From positions 1 to 64,000 of the forward strand of contig JBDTMZ010000022.1 in the NCBI GenBank assembly GCA_039934035.1: DNA of 64,000 nt, in the 5' to 3' direction. A model generated the notes under the pieces. The model saw only the letters and a list, made by a program, of their open reading frames with translations. It had not been told where the DNA came from and ran no database searches. The position numbers and the translations under genes are program-made. Below are positions 15,399 through 23,862 of the stretch, one piece after another. Positions within the stretch are counted from its first letter, which is position 1; each line of letters starts with the position of its first letter. The stretch is from Solibacter sp039934035 (GTDB taxonomy: Bacteria > Acidobacteriota > Terriglobia > Bryobacterales > Bryobacteraceae).

Positions 15399-15487
15399 GC
15401 AAAGCCTCGAAGCGACTAACTAAGTGGGATATGGCTCTGCCCTGTCCATCCGAGCGAAGCTCGGACAAGTCCGGACATATCCCCGCC

Positions 15488-16612
15488 TCACTCCGGAAAC
15501 TGAACCCGGTATTTCTGAATGAAGTCTTCATCCAGTTCCCAGCCGAGTCCCGGGCGGCCGGGCAGCGTAATATGGCCGTCAATCACCTCCGGACGGTTCG
15601 CGATCATGTGATTCCAGATCGGGTCGCGGTCGGCATGCATCGTATCCGCGAAAGTGCCGTGCGGAATCGACGCCAGCAGATGCCCCCCAATGTGCGCTTC
15701 CTCGTGATGGCACATCTTCACGTCGAAACTCAGCGCCATCGCGGCCACCCGCCGCCATTCCGTCGGACCGCCCGACCACGAGCCATCGAAATTGCAGAAA
15801 TCGATGGCCGATTCCACCATCAGATCGCGGCATCCCCCGGCCGAAAGTTCGCTCTGCCCCGCACACACCCGCGCGCCGGAACGGTAGCGGACATCGCGCA
15901 TGGCCCGCCGGTCATTCTGCCAGCGGCAAGGCTCCTCGAAGTAATACAGATTGGACTCCTCCACCAGGCGCGCGAACCGCACCGCCTGATCGGGCGTGTA
16001 CCCCTGATTGGCATCGGCAATCAGGACGAAATCGTCGCCCGCCGCCTTACGCGCTGCAATGAAGCGCCCGGCATCTTCCTCGGGCGAACGGCCGCCCACC
16101 TTAAATTTCATGCCGGCTACCTGAGCCTCTCGCGCTGCCGCCATTTCCGCTTCGATCGTCAGGTCCGTATGGTAATAACCGCCCGTCCAGATCACCGGAA
16201 CCCGATTCCGGTACCCGCCCCACAATCGCCAGAGCGGCTGCCCCACCGCCTTGCCGACCGCGTCCCAAATCGCGCTGTCCACCGCCGCGCACGCCACCAG
16301 GCCGATGCGCCGGTCGCGCAGAATGTCCCAGGTCGCCGGACGCGCCAGCTCCCAGCAGCGTTCGGTCGCAAACGCGTCCGCCCCTATCAGTTGGGGCGTG
16401 ATTTCCCGCCGGATCGCGCGCTCGATCTGGTCGTTAATGTGATCCTCGTCCCCGACGAAAGCTTCGCCGGTCACCCCTTCCTCCGTATGGATGCGGGTCA
16501 GGATGGTGGAACGGTGCGTCATCTGGTAAAAACTGCCGCGGTAAACCTGCCGCAACGGAACCCGGATGGGGATAGTCTCGATCGCTCGAATGGTCAGGCG
16601 TGAAATCGGCAT
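15488..16612 (-). CDS. Mandelate racemase/muconate lactonizing (enolase superfamily) enzyme
   Basis: A 374-residue enzyme of the enolase superfamily, which abstracts a proton next to a carboxylate, commonly in sugar-acid dehydration. It shows the N-terminal capping domain, the Lys-x-Lys motif (GMKFKVGG, K169 and K171), metal ligands D200 (IADANQ), E226 (FEEP) and E255 (AGQSELS), and the later segment CHHEEAHIGGHLL. Start MPISRLTIRAIET at 16612 is the normal family start; the open frame extends further upstream but is not family-like. Substrate cannot be told, but acid-sugar dehydratases are the usual members beside sugar isomerases and oxidoreductases like those downstream. It diverges from the Tat-exported gene at 16813. 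Confidence 0.88.
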   Translation of the reverse strand: MPISRLTIRAIETIPIRVPLRQVYRGSFYQMTHRSTILTRIHTEEGVTGEAFVGDEDHINDQIERAIRREITPQLIGADAFATERCWELARPATWDILRDRRIGLVACAAVDSAIWDAVGKAVGQPLWRLWGGYRNRVPVIWTGGYYHTDLTIEAEMAAAREAQVAGMKFKVGGRSPEEDAGRFIAARKAAGDDFVLIADANQGYTPDQAVRFARLVEESNLYYFEEPCRWQNDRRAMRDVRYRSGARVCAGQSELSAGGCRDLMVESAIDFCNFDGSWSGGPTEWRRVAAMALSFDVKMCHHEEAHIGGHLLASIPHGTFADTMHADRDPIWNHMIANRPEVIDGHITLPGRPGLGWELDEDFIQKYRVQFPE

Positions 16613-16812
16613 GATTGGCTTTGTTTCCCCTGTTAACCGGGGCAGTCTCCATCTTACAAACTTGCCGGCAAGCTGCTCCATGGCCTGCCGTAAGGACGAA
16701 TTCGGTCTTAAAGATCCGGATATGCCTTGACACAGTCCGGGACGCAAGTTACGATTCGCTCAGGTGGGGCTGCCCCTGCAATTGGGCCTGCCCGCACTTG
16801 GAGGACGCAAGG

Positions 16813-17787
16813 TTGAACACGCCACCTCATCCGGTTTCTCCGCTTCCGGACCATTCTCGCCGCGATTTCCTCGTCACGGCGACGGCAGTGACCGCCTCGG
16901 CCGGCGTGGCCGCGAGCCTCGCCCAGGCGGCGGACGAACAGAAAATGCCGCAGATCCAAATCGGGAAGCATTCGATCTCCCGCCTGATCTGTGGCTGCAA
17001 TCCCTTCGGCGCGATGTCCCATACCTCCCCGATGATGGATTTCGAGTTCCGCCAATACTACACGCTGGAACAAATCGCTCAGACCGTGCGCAAGTGTCAG
17101 GAAGAAGGCATCAATACCGTACAGGGCCTGACCCCTGAACGCTATCAGGCGCTGCTCAAGGCGGGCGGCAAAATGCAGGTGCTCGCCAACGGCCGCGGCG
17201 ATCCGGCCGGCATCAAAAACCTGATCGCCAATGGCGCCATCGGCATTCACCACTATGGAGTCACCACCGACGCGCTCTACCGGCAAGGCAAACTCCCGGT
17301 GGCTCGCGAGTATCTCAGACGCGTTCGCGATGCCGGCGTCCTCACCGGACTCACCACCCACCTTCCCGCCGTGGTTGAAATCGCCGAGTCGGAAGGCTGG
17401 GACGTCGATTATTACATGACCTGCGTCTACCAGTGGGGCCGCACCACGCAGGATATCGAGAAGCTATTCGGGGACCGCAAGGACCTGATGCCGGTGGAAG
17501 CCTACAGCATGGTCGTCGGCGATGGCTACGCCGAAGTGTTCCTCAACGGCGATCCTCCCAAAATGTATAAGGTGATCCGCCAGGTGAAGAAGCCGTGCCT
17601 GGCCTACAAGATTCTCGCCGCCGGGCGCAAGTGCCTGACGCCGGAAACCATCGAACAGGCGTTCCAGGATGCCTTCCAGAACATCAAGCGTACCGACGCC
17701 ATCATCGTCGGGATGTACGACCGCTACATCGATCAGGTGGCGGAGAATTGCGGATATGTGCGCCGCTTCGGCGCCGCGGGCGTCTGA
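16813..17787 (+). CDS. Tat-exported TIM-barrel-like protein (aldo/keto-reductase-like)
   Basis: The TTG at 16813 is preferred, because GGAGGACGCAAGG precedes it and a twin-arginine signal (SRRDFLVTATAVTASAGVAASLAQA) follows near residue 16. The mature part starts QIQIGKHSISRLICGCNPFG, like aldo/keto-reductase-type barrels. It continues with strand-helix units (GINTVQGLTPERYQALL, AIGIHHYGVTTDAL, VDYYMTCVYQWG, AIIVGMYDRYIDQVAEN). The usual AKR Asp/Tyr/Lys/His set is not clear. Enzyme role unknown; context suggests sugar metabolism. DUF2911 follows after 22 bases. Confidence 0.65.
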   Translation: MNTPPHPVSPLPDHSRRDFLVTATAVTASAGVAASLAQAADEQKMPQIQIGKHSISRLICGCNPFGAMSHTSPMMDFEFRQYYTLEQIAQTVRKCQEEGINTVQGLTPERYQALLKAGGKMQVLANGRGDPAGIKNLIANGAIGIHHYGVTTDALYRQGKLPVAREYLRRVRDAGVLTGLTTHLPAVVEIAESEGWDVDYYMTCVYQWGRTTQDIEKLFGDRKDLMPVEAYSMVVGDGYAEVFLNGDPPKMYKVIRQVKKPCLAYKILAAGRKCLTPETIEQAFQDAFQNIKRTDAIIVGMYDRYIDQVAENCGYVRRFGAAGV

Positions 17788-17809
17788 TTCCAGGAGCAGG
17801 CAAAAGTTC

Positions 17810-18352
17810 ATGCCAACGTCATTCACGAATTGCAGCGCGGGCAGGTGGGCGGTCAGCGCATTGATCCTGGCGGCCTGGCCGGCGGGTCTGCTGGCACAGG
17901 AACAGGCTGCCATCACCCTCCAGGGGAAGCACATCACGGTGAAGTACGCCCCGGCCCCGGTGAGCGGGCGGAAGATCTTCGGCGCTGCTGTTCCCTACGG
18001 ACAGGTCTGGCGGATCGGTGAAAAGTCGCCCCCCGTCCTGCACACCGATGCCGACTTGGCCTTCTACGGCCTGACCGTCCCCAAGGGCGATTACAACTTG
18101 TACGTCCTTCCCGCCGCCGACAAGTGGGAGCTCATCATCAGCCGGCAGACTGGCGACGCGCCCTACAACCCCAAGCTGGACGTCGGACGGGTCTCCATGC
18201 TCCTGAAGAAGGCGCCGGCGCCCGTCGAAATCCGCAAACTCACACTTACGGCGACGGCCGCGCTGTCCGCCAGACTCGAAATCTCGTGGGAGGATACCGT
18301 CGCGTCGGTGCCCTTCCGCGTGGACCTGGTTGGCCGCGACCGGGAGTGGTAG
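17810..18352 (+). CDS. Secreted DUF2911-domain protein
   Basis: A signal peptide (RWAVSALILAAWPAGLLAQ) precedes a DUF2911 domain. This is recognised by the pattern YGQVWRIGEKSPPVLHTDADL, then LTVPKGDYNLYVLP and WELIISRQTGD, and a C-terminal beta segment (LTATAALSARLEISWED). DUF2911 proteins are small secreted beta-rich proteins of unknown function common in Bacteroidota and Acidobacteriota. The ATG at 17810 has AGGAG about 15 bases upstream. It lies between two exported sugar-enzyme-like genes on the same strand and is probably cotranscribed with them. Confidence 0.85.
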   Translation: MPTSFTNCSAGRWAVSALILAAWPAGLLAQEQAAITLQGKHITVKYAPAPVSGRKIFGAAVPYGQVWRIGEKSPPVLHTDADLAFYGLTVPKGDYNLYVLPAADKWELIISRQTGDAPYNPKLDVGRVSMLLKKAPAPVEIRKLTLTATAALSARLEISWEDTVASVPFRVDLVGRDREW

Positions 18353-18368
18353 CTCTGAGAGGGGCAGT

Positions 18369-19283
18369 ATGGACAGGAAGTTAGATCGACGCACCTTCAC
18401 CCGCACGGTTTCCCTGGGACTCGGCTCAGCCGTGTCCCTCTGGGCCGCCACACAGCCCCGGCGGACCGTCAAGATCGGTCACACCGGCATCACATGGAGC
18501 ATGCCCCTGGCCGAGCCGGCGGCGATCGAGCGCGGGATCCGCGATATGGCCGGACTGGGCTATCACGGTATCGAGCTGTTCGGCACCAATCTGCAGGCCC
18601 TGGAGGCCAACGGCGAAACCCTCATCCCGTTGCTTCACAAATACAACGTGCCGCTGGTGTCCGCCTACCTGGGCGTCAGCCTGACCGACACCACGCTGTT
18701 CAAGACGGCCTTCGAGCGGGTGCAGGAGTGGGGCCGGATTCTCAAAAAGGCCGGCGGCACGGTCGCCGTCCTGGGACCGAACGCAGTCCCTCGCAAGACT
18801 TACGATTTCAAAGCCTACAAAAGCCAGATCGTGAGCACGCTCAACGAGTATGGCAAGGTGATCACGGATCTCGGCCTCACCGCTGCCCTCCATCAGCACA
18901 CCGACACGTGCATCGAGTCGCGCGACGAGACGGTTGCCGTGATGGAAGCTGTGGATACCCGCTATATGAAATTCGCGCCGGACATCGGACAACTCCAAAA
19001 GGGAGGGGCGGACCCGGTACAGATCTTAAAGGACTTCCTGCCGGTGGTGGAGCACTGCCACCTGAAGGATTTCTTGGGCGGCGAGCACTGGTCCGGCTAC
19101 TGCCCGCTTGGCCAGGGCAAGGTCGATATTCCTCAGATTCTGGATTTGCTGGAAGGCAAGAAGATGGCGGGGATGATCATGGTGGAACTGGATGTCTCCA
19201 AGCGGATGCCGCTGACGGCGTTTGAAAGCTCCAAAGCCTCGAAAGCCTATCTGGAGAAACTGGGCTGCGGGTTTCGCGGGTAA
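18369..19283 (+). CDS. Tat-exported sugar phosphate isomerase/epimerase-like TIM barrel
   Basis: A twin-arginine signal (LDRRTFTRTVSLGLGSAVSLWA) leads into a xylose-isomerase-like TIM barrel starting VKIGHTGITWSMP. Candidate metal-binding and acid-base residues sit in HQHTDT, KFAPDIGQ, HCHLKDF and MVELDV, typical of the IolE/IolI/epimerase group. About 304 residues, normal for the family. A close paralogue lies at 23863 with the same GHTGITW, HQHT, PDIGQL, HLKDF and GYCPLG motifs. Substrate unknown; a keto-sugar or inosose is possible. A hairpin follows at 19293. Confidence 0.85.
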   Translation: MDRKLDRRTFTRTVSLGLGSAVSLWAATQPRRTVKIGHTGITWSMPLAEPAAIERGIRDMAGLGYHGIELFGTNLQALEANGETLIPLLHKYNVPLVSAYLGVSLTDTTLFKTAFERVQEWGRILKKAGGTVAVLGPNAVPRKTYDFKAYKSQIVSTLNEYGKVITDLGLTAALHQHTDTCIESRDETVAVMEAVDTRYMKFAPDIGQLQKGGADPVQILKDFLPVVEHCHLKDFLGGEHWSGYCPLGQGKVDIPQILDLLEGKKMAGMIMVELDVSKRMPLTAFESSKASKAYLEKLGCGFRG

Positions 19284-19292
19284 AAATACGGA

Positions 19293-19316
19293 GGCGGGTT
19301 CCCTTCGGAACCCGCC
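19293..19316. terminator. Hairpin between convergent genes
   Basis: A 10-bp perfect stem (GGCGGGTTCC with GGAACCCGCC) and a 4-base CTTC loop lie 10 bases after the upstream stop and 29 bases before the end of the convergent gene. There is no T-run, so it is a bidirectional terminator candidate, not a classic one. Confidence 0.55.
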
Positions 19317-19344
19317 CCCGCAGTAAGTGTAACTTGGGGCCTGC

Positions 19345-20349
19345 TTACTTACCCACCACTAACACCATAAAGCTATCGGCCGTTGGCGCAGTCGCTCCAG
19401 CGGCATATTCGAGCGCGGGCAGAAAGATTTTGTGAGTCTTGGAATCGATTCGCAACACCCGCGAACCTTTGGACGTCGGCACCTGTTCGGCAGCTTCGAA
19501 CTTCCCGCCGGTCTCGGCCACCACCGTGATCGTGCCGTCGCCGCCGTTTGCGCTGTAGGCGACCCCAGTCGCGGGATCCACGGCTACACCACTCGACAGT
19601 TTGCCGATCGTTACCGTTTGGAGCACCTTGCCGGACTCCGTGTCCACCACGGCCATCTTCGCGTTGCCGCAGACCGCGAAAGCACGGTGATTCTTCGCGT
19701 CCAGCGCCAGGTCGGTGGGACGGTCGCAGGGAGCGATGGGGTTGTGCCGGAGCAGCGTCAGTTTCTCGGCATCGACCACACCCACTTCGCTGGTGACGTT
19801 CCAGTCCTCGCTGGTGATCTGAAGTGCGACCCAGATCTTCCCGGTGCCATCCACCACCGCCGCCGTGGCTTTGCCGCCCAGCAGCACTTGCCCCGCGGGC
19901 TCGCCGGTCTTGGCATCGATCACCGTGGCGGTCTTATCCTCGGTAGACAGGTTGAAGGCGAATACCTTGCCGGTCTTGGGCTCGAAGACGATCGGACCAG
20001 GGTCGGCGCCGGTCGCCACCGGCTGACCGATTGGCTTCAACGTTTTCAGGTCGAAGATGGTGACAGTGTCCGCGCCGCCGTTGGTGATAAATCCGCGTCC
20101 CAACTCGGGAGCGATCGCGATCCCGTGGATGCCCGCCCCACCCGGAATCTCACCGACCACCTTGCCGGCATCGATGTCCACCACCACCACGCGGGTGTCG
20201 TTAGAGACGTAGAGTCGCCGTCCGGTTTCATCCAGCGTCAGGCGGTCCCAGGCACCGCCGCCGCCGATGTGAATCTTTTGAATTACGCGGAATCCATCTG
20301 CTGCCAGCGCTGCGGATGCCGATAAGAGGAGACACAAGAGGAATTTCAT
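19345..20349 (-). CDS. Secreted YncE/YVTN-type beta-propeller protein
   Basis: A signal peptide (MKFLLCLLLSASAALAADG) is followed by about seven blades of the YVTN type. Recurring signatures include RRLYVSNDTRVVVVDIDAGKVVG, GRGFITNGGADTVTIFDL, GKVFAFNLSTEDKTATVIDAKTG, IWVALQITSE, HRAFAVCGNAKMAVVDTESGKV and GVAYSANGGDGTITVVAE. These proteins are periplasmic and of varied roles, including binding and lactonase-like activity; no catalytic set is visible. Normal length of 334 residues. Confidence 0.85.
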   Translation of the reverse strand: MKFLLCLLLSASAALAADGFRVIQKIHIGGGGAWDRLTLDETGRRLYVSNDTRVVVVDIDAGKVVGEIPGGAGIHGIAIAPELGRGFITNGGADTVTIFDLKTLKPIGQPVATGADPGPIVFEPKTGKVFAFNLSTEDKTATVIDAKTGEPAGQVLLGGKATAAVVDGTGKIWVALQITSEDWNVTSEVGVVDAEKLTLLRHNPIAPCDRPTDLALDAKNHRAFAVCGNAKMAVVDTESGKVLQTVTIGKLSSGVAVDPATGVAYSANGGDGTITVVAETGGKFEAAEQVPTSKGSRVLRIDSKTHKIFLPALEYAAGATAPTADSFMVLVVGK

Positions 20350-20509
20350 CGTTAACCCCCACGCAACCGGAGCGTTTAGGTCCGGTCATTTTCAGATCTT
20401 AATACTGCCTTATCCTAACATGTGGATCGCTCGCTTTGCGCCATCCTTATTGGTCTGTTGCAAGTGTTTACAAAAACAGACGCTGAAATCGGCAAAAAAG
20501 ACCCGATAC

Positions 20510-20538
20510 TTGACTACTACACTGACCGGAGATACACT
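20510..20538 (+). promoter_or_regulatory. Candidate sigma-70 promoter
   Basis: TTGACT (20510-20515), a 17-base spacer and TACACT (20533-20538) fit a housekeeping promoter well. It lies 73 bases before the ATG of the oxidoreductase gene at 20612 and is correctly oriented. Confidence 0.55.
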
Positions 20539-20611
20539 GCGCGTGCAAGCGTATTCTGTCCCGGCAGTTCAGATTGGTAAAACGGATAATCGGATCAGAT
20601 TGGAGTTTGAC

Positions 20612-22093
20612 ATGCTTTCGTCAGAAGAAAAACAAGGCGCTGGTAGCAAAGTTTCGCGGCGCTCTCTCCTCACCGCGGGGGCGGCGGCCGCCTTCACCAT
20701 CCTACCTTCCCGAGTCCTCGGCTTCGGCGGCGCGGTGCCGCCCAGCGAGAAGCTGAATGTCGCCTTCGTCGGCATCGGCACGCGGGGATCTTTCGATCTC
20801 AAAGAGATCTCCAATCTTCAGCACAACATCGTCGCCTTGTGCGACGTCGACTGGCGACCTCTGACCGGGCGGGAGTATCCCACCGCGATCGAAATCGTCG
20901 AAAACTATCCCAAAGCCAAACGCTACGACGACTGGCGCATCATGCTCCAGGAGCAGGACAAGAATATCGACGCCGTGGTGGTGGCGACGGCCAATCACAC
21001 CCATGCCATCGTCTCCATCGCCGCCATGAAGATGGGCAAGCACGTCTATTGCGAGAAGCCGCTGGCCCACTCGGTGGAAGAAATCCGCGCCATGATCGCG
21101 GCGGAAAAGAAGTATAAGGTCACCACCCAGACAGGCTGCCAGGGACACTCTTCCGAAGACTGCCGCAATATCGTGGAATGGGTCAAAGACGGCGCCATCG
21201 GCGACGTCAGCGAAGTTCACATTTTCCAGAACCTCAAAGGCGGAAAACGGTTCGATTACGCCGAGGTGCCGAAAATCGTCACCGAAACCCATGACGTGCC
21301 CGACGAAGTGAAGTGGGATCTGTGGCTCGGTCCGGCTCCGGCGCGCAAGTTCAACCCTCAGTACGTCCCGGGCACCTGGCGCAGCTGGCGGGATTTCGGC
21401 GACGGCATCATCGGCGATTACTGCTGCCACTCGTTCGACCCCGTCTTCTGGGCCCTCGATCTGAACTTGCCGGAAAAAATCGAGTCCCGACCCGACCAGC
21501 CCTTCAATCCGTCGGCTCAAAACCAGGTGTGGCCCAACGCGGGCGTCGTCCGCTGGGACTTCCCGGCGCGCGGCAAGATGCCTCCGGTGGCCGTGATCTG
21601 GCATTACGGCCTGGAAAGCGGGCATATTCCGCTGCCCAATGGCTGGAAGGCCAAAGACATTCTGCCCCCCGCGGGCGGCGGCATCTTCTTCGGCACCAAG
21701 GGCGCCATCGTCTTCGGACCCATCTATGCCAGCCTGCCGCTGGCCGCCTCGACCGGCGATTACAAGCCGGTTACCTGGGGAACTCCGACCAAGGTCCGCA
21801 TGTTCCCCGAAGAGCTGGAGAAATCCTACAAGGTCAAGAACAAGCTGAATTTTGCGCGTCCCTTCAACCACTGGTCAGATTTCTGCGAAGCGGCCAAAGC
21901 GGGCAAGCCGGCAGGCGCGCCCTTCAGCTATGGCGGTCTTCTTTCGGAAACCTCGGCGCTCGGCAATATCGGATTTACCCAGCCCGGGAGAATCCTGAAC
22001 TACGACGCCAAGGCGGGCCAGTTCATCAACAACGACGAGGCCAACAAGCTGCTGAAGGTCTCCTATCGCAAAGGTTTTGAGCTGCCGGTTTAG
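20612..22093 (+). CDS. Tat-exported Gfo/Idh/MocA family oxidoreductase
   Basis: A twin-arginine signal (VSRRSLLTAGAAAAFTILPSRVLG) precedes a Rossmann domain (LNVAFVGIGTRG) and the family block YCEKPLAHSVEEIRAM, with the catalytic Lys in EKP. The C-terminal domain shows the FRSW-like WRSWRDFGDGIIGDYCCHSFDPVFWALDL motif region (seen in two parts). The 493-residue size fits the long, exported class common in Acidobacteriota and Planctomycetota. Probable role: NAD(P)-dependent oxidation of a sugar or polyol. The ATG at 20612 has TTGGAG upstream. A paralogue is at 47625. Confidence 0.9.
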   Translation: MLSSEEKQGAGSKVSRRSLLTAGAAAAFTILPSRVLGFGGAVPPSEKLNVAFVGIGTRGSFDLKEISNLQHNIVALCDVDWRPLTGREYPTAIEIVENYPKAKRYDDWRIMLQEQDKNIDAVVVATANHTHAIVSIAAMKMGKHVYCEKPLAHSVEEIRAMIAAEKKYKVTTQTGCQGHSSEDCRNIVEWVKDGAIGDVSEVHIFQNLKGGKRFDYAEVPKIVTETHDVPDEVKWDLWLGPAPARKFNPQYVPGTWRSWRDFGDGIIGDYCCHSFDPVFWALDLNLPEKIESRPDQPFNPSAQNQVWPNAGVVRWDFPARGKMPPVAVIWHYGLESGHIPLPNGWKAKDILPPAGGGIFFGTKGAIVFGPIYASLPLAASTGDYKPVTWGTPTKVRMFPEELEKSYKVKNKLNFARPFNHWSDFCEAAKAGKPAGAPFSYGGLLSETSALGNIGFTQPGRILNYDAKAGQFINNDEANKLLKVSYRKGFELPV

Positions 22094-22167
22094 ACCGGCG
22101 GCACTGCACGTTTTCGTCCGCCAATGGTGGCGAAACAGGGGTCAAGAGTGGATTGGGAGGTTTGACG

Positions 22168-23574
22168 ATGAAGGATAAGTTGAACGTTTCGCGGCGGGGA
22201 GTCATCACTGCCACCGTAGCCGCAGGTTTTTGGGGGGGCGTACCCGGCCACACCTGGGCCGAACCGCCGCAGGGGCCGATGGCGCCGAATGCCACGCCAC
22301 CCGCGACATGGAATCCGACCGAAGGTTGTAACAAGCCCATGGGAGTGGGTCGGGGCGTCCAACCTGGGCGCGTCGCTTGGGTGCACAATCCCAAGGTGGC
22401 GACCTGGGACGGCGTCACGTCGCAGCGACCACTGTCCGTCGTGAAGGCGACCGGCGAATGGTGGGACGATGCCAACTGCAATCCCGAAATCTGCACCAAC
22501 ATGATGTCCAAGGCGGTCCTCGGGCTCACCGGCGAAAAATCCGAGGCCAAGTCCTGGGAAATGGTCTTCAAGAACTTCAACGATACCCACGGCTTCGGCA
22601 ATAAGGGGTATCAGAAGGGCGAGAAGATCGCCATCAAAATCAACATGAACAACGACCGGTCGAACACGAAACCGTGGCCGTCCGGACGGGGCATGCCGAG
22701 CCCGCAACTGGTCCAGGCCTTCCTGCGCCAATTGGTGCAGAATGCAGGAGTGCCGGCCGAAGACATCACCCTCTTCGATGCCACGGACGGCCGTTTCATC
22801 AGCGACCCCATCTACAACCGCATCATGGCCGATGCGGACGAACGGATGCACAAGATCAAATTCCAGGTGAATCCGGCCAACGCAGCCCGTGGACGGGAAG
22901 CGGTCGAGCCGGATGAAGCGCACCCCATCAAGTTCTCGGATCCCAAGGTGGGCACTGCGTACCAGCCCAAGTGCGTGGTGGAGTCCAAGTATCGAATCAG
23001 CTACGCGATGCTGCGCGCCCATACCATCTGCGGCGTCACCCTCTGCACCAAGAACAACAACGGGTCGTTGTATTGGCCGGCCTCGAATTACTGGGGGCCG
23101 CGCGTCTATCACGAGTACATCCGCAAGACCCGCGGCGTGCCGGCGTACAACGCGTTCGTGGACATCCTGGCGCACCCGCAGGTCGGCGGCAAGAACCTGC
23201 TGAATTTCCTGGATGGCATTTACAGCGCCGAGCAGAGCGAAACCAACGTGGTGCGGTGGCAGTCCTTTGACGACCATTGGACCTCCAGTATCTTCATGTC
23301 GCAGGACCCGGTGGCGATCGATTCCGTAGGGCTCGATTTCATTCGGAATGAGCCGCGCGAGGCGGGCGTGCACGGCACCGGCGAACCGGACAACTTCATG
23401 CACGAGGCCGCGCTCATCGGCGCCGCTCCCTCCGGCATCAAGTACGACCCGGCGCAGGATGGCCACATCGCCACCGCCAGCCTCGGCGTTCACGAGCACT
23501 GGAACAATCCGGCGGAAAAGAAATACTCGCGCAATCTCGGGAAGAAGGAAGGCATCGAGCTGGTCTGCCTCTAG
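22168..23574 (+). CDS. Tat-exported DUF362-domain protein
   Basis: A twin-arginine signal (VSRRGVITATVAAGFWGGVPG) precedes a DUF362-type fold of about 430 residues. Recognised stretches are KIAIKINMNND, PSPQLVQAFLRQLVQNAGVPAEDITLFDATDGR, and AHTICGVTLCTKNN, followed by IFMSQDPVAIDSVGLDF. DUF362 proteins are often linked to Fe-S or oxidoreductase systems; no cysteine cluster for Fe-S is obvious here. Function unknown. ATG at 22168 is chosen over TTG at 22153 because GGGAGG lies just upstream. Confidence 0.85.
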   Translation: MKDKLNVSRRGVITATVAAGFWGGVPGHTWAEPPQGPMAPNATPPATWNPTEGCNKPMGVGRGVQPGRVAWVHNPKVATWDGVTSQRPLSVVKATGEWWDDANCNPEICTNMMSKAVLGLTGEKSEAKSWEMVFKNFNDTHGFGNKGYQKGEKIAIKINMNNDRSNTKPWPSGRGMPSPQLVQAFLRQLVQNAGVPAEDITLFDATDGRFISDPIYNRIMADADERMHKIKFQVNPANAARGREAVEPDEAHPIKFSDPKVGTAYQPKCVVESKYRISYAMLRAHTICGVTLCTKNNNGSLYWPASNYWGPRVYHEYIRKTRGVPAYNAFVDILAHPQVGGKNLLNFLDGIYSAEQSETNVVRWQSFDDHWTSSIFMSQDPVAIDSVGLDFIRNEPREAGVHGTGEPDNFMHEAALIGAAPSGIKYDPAQDGHIATASLGVHEHWNNPAEKKYSRNLGKKEGIELVCL

Positions 23575-23608
23575 AAGGGGTTCCGGCCCGGTAGGCAAGG
23601 GCAGTCGC

Positions 23609-23640
23609 AATTGGGTTCGTTCCGACAAACGAACCCAATT
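23609..23640 (+). terminator. Hairpin terminator after the DUF362 gene
   Basis: A perfect 12-bp stem (AATTGGGTTCGT with ACGAACCCAATT) and an 8-base loop lie 34 bases after the stop. Two more T follow (TTCAG), so the tail is short. Its length and position support a terminator. Confidence 0.65.
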
Positions 23641-23723
23641 TTCAGCCGGCTTTCGGTTGGTTCTCGGCGCGAGGCGGGCGCGCCTGCGCGAAATCACTCC
23701 CCGGCCGCGGTCTCGTTGGGCGC

Positions 23724-23829
23724 TGTTTCACGGGAAACAAATCCGGCCACTGGGAAACAGTTCGGCTGGGAAGCAACCGGCCGCTGGGAAACAGCCCGGC
23801 CATTGTTTCACGGTAGACAAATCGGCCAT
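23724..23829 (+). repeat. Degenerate repeat cluster containing parS-like sites
   Basis: TGTTTCACGGGAAACA (23724-23739) differs from the parS consensus TGTTTCACGTGAAACA at one base. TGTTTCACGGTAGACA (23804-23819) differs at three. Between them, TGGGAAACAG half-sites recur at 23751 and 23785, with a TGGGAAGCA variant at 23767. Each is followed by a CGGC-type spacer. The cluster is noncoding and lies just upstream of the isomerase gene at 23863. ParB binding is an inference. Confidence 0.5.
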
Positions 23830-23862
23830 GTACGGCCATCAGGAACCGAGGAGGTTGGTCCA

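Noticed and set aside
22090..23697. Minus-strand open frame of about 535 codons
   Set aside because: It is antisense to the DUF362 gene, whose Tat signal and motifs are clear.
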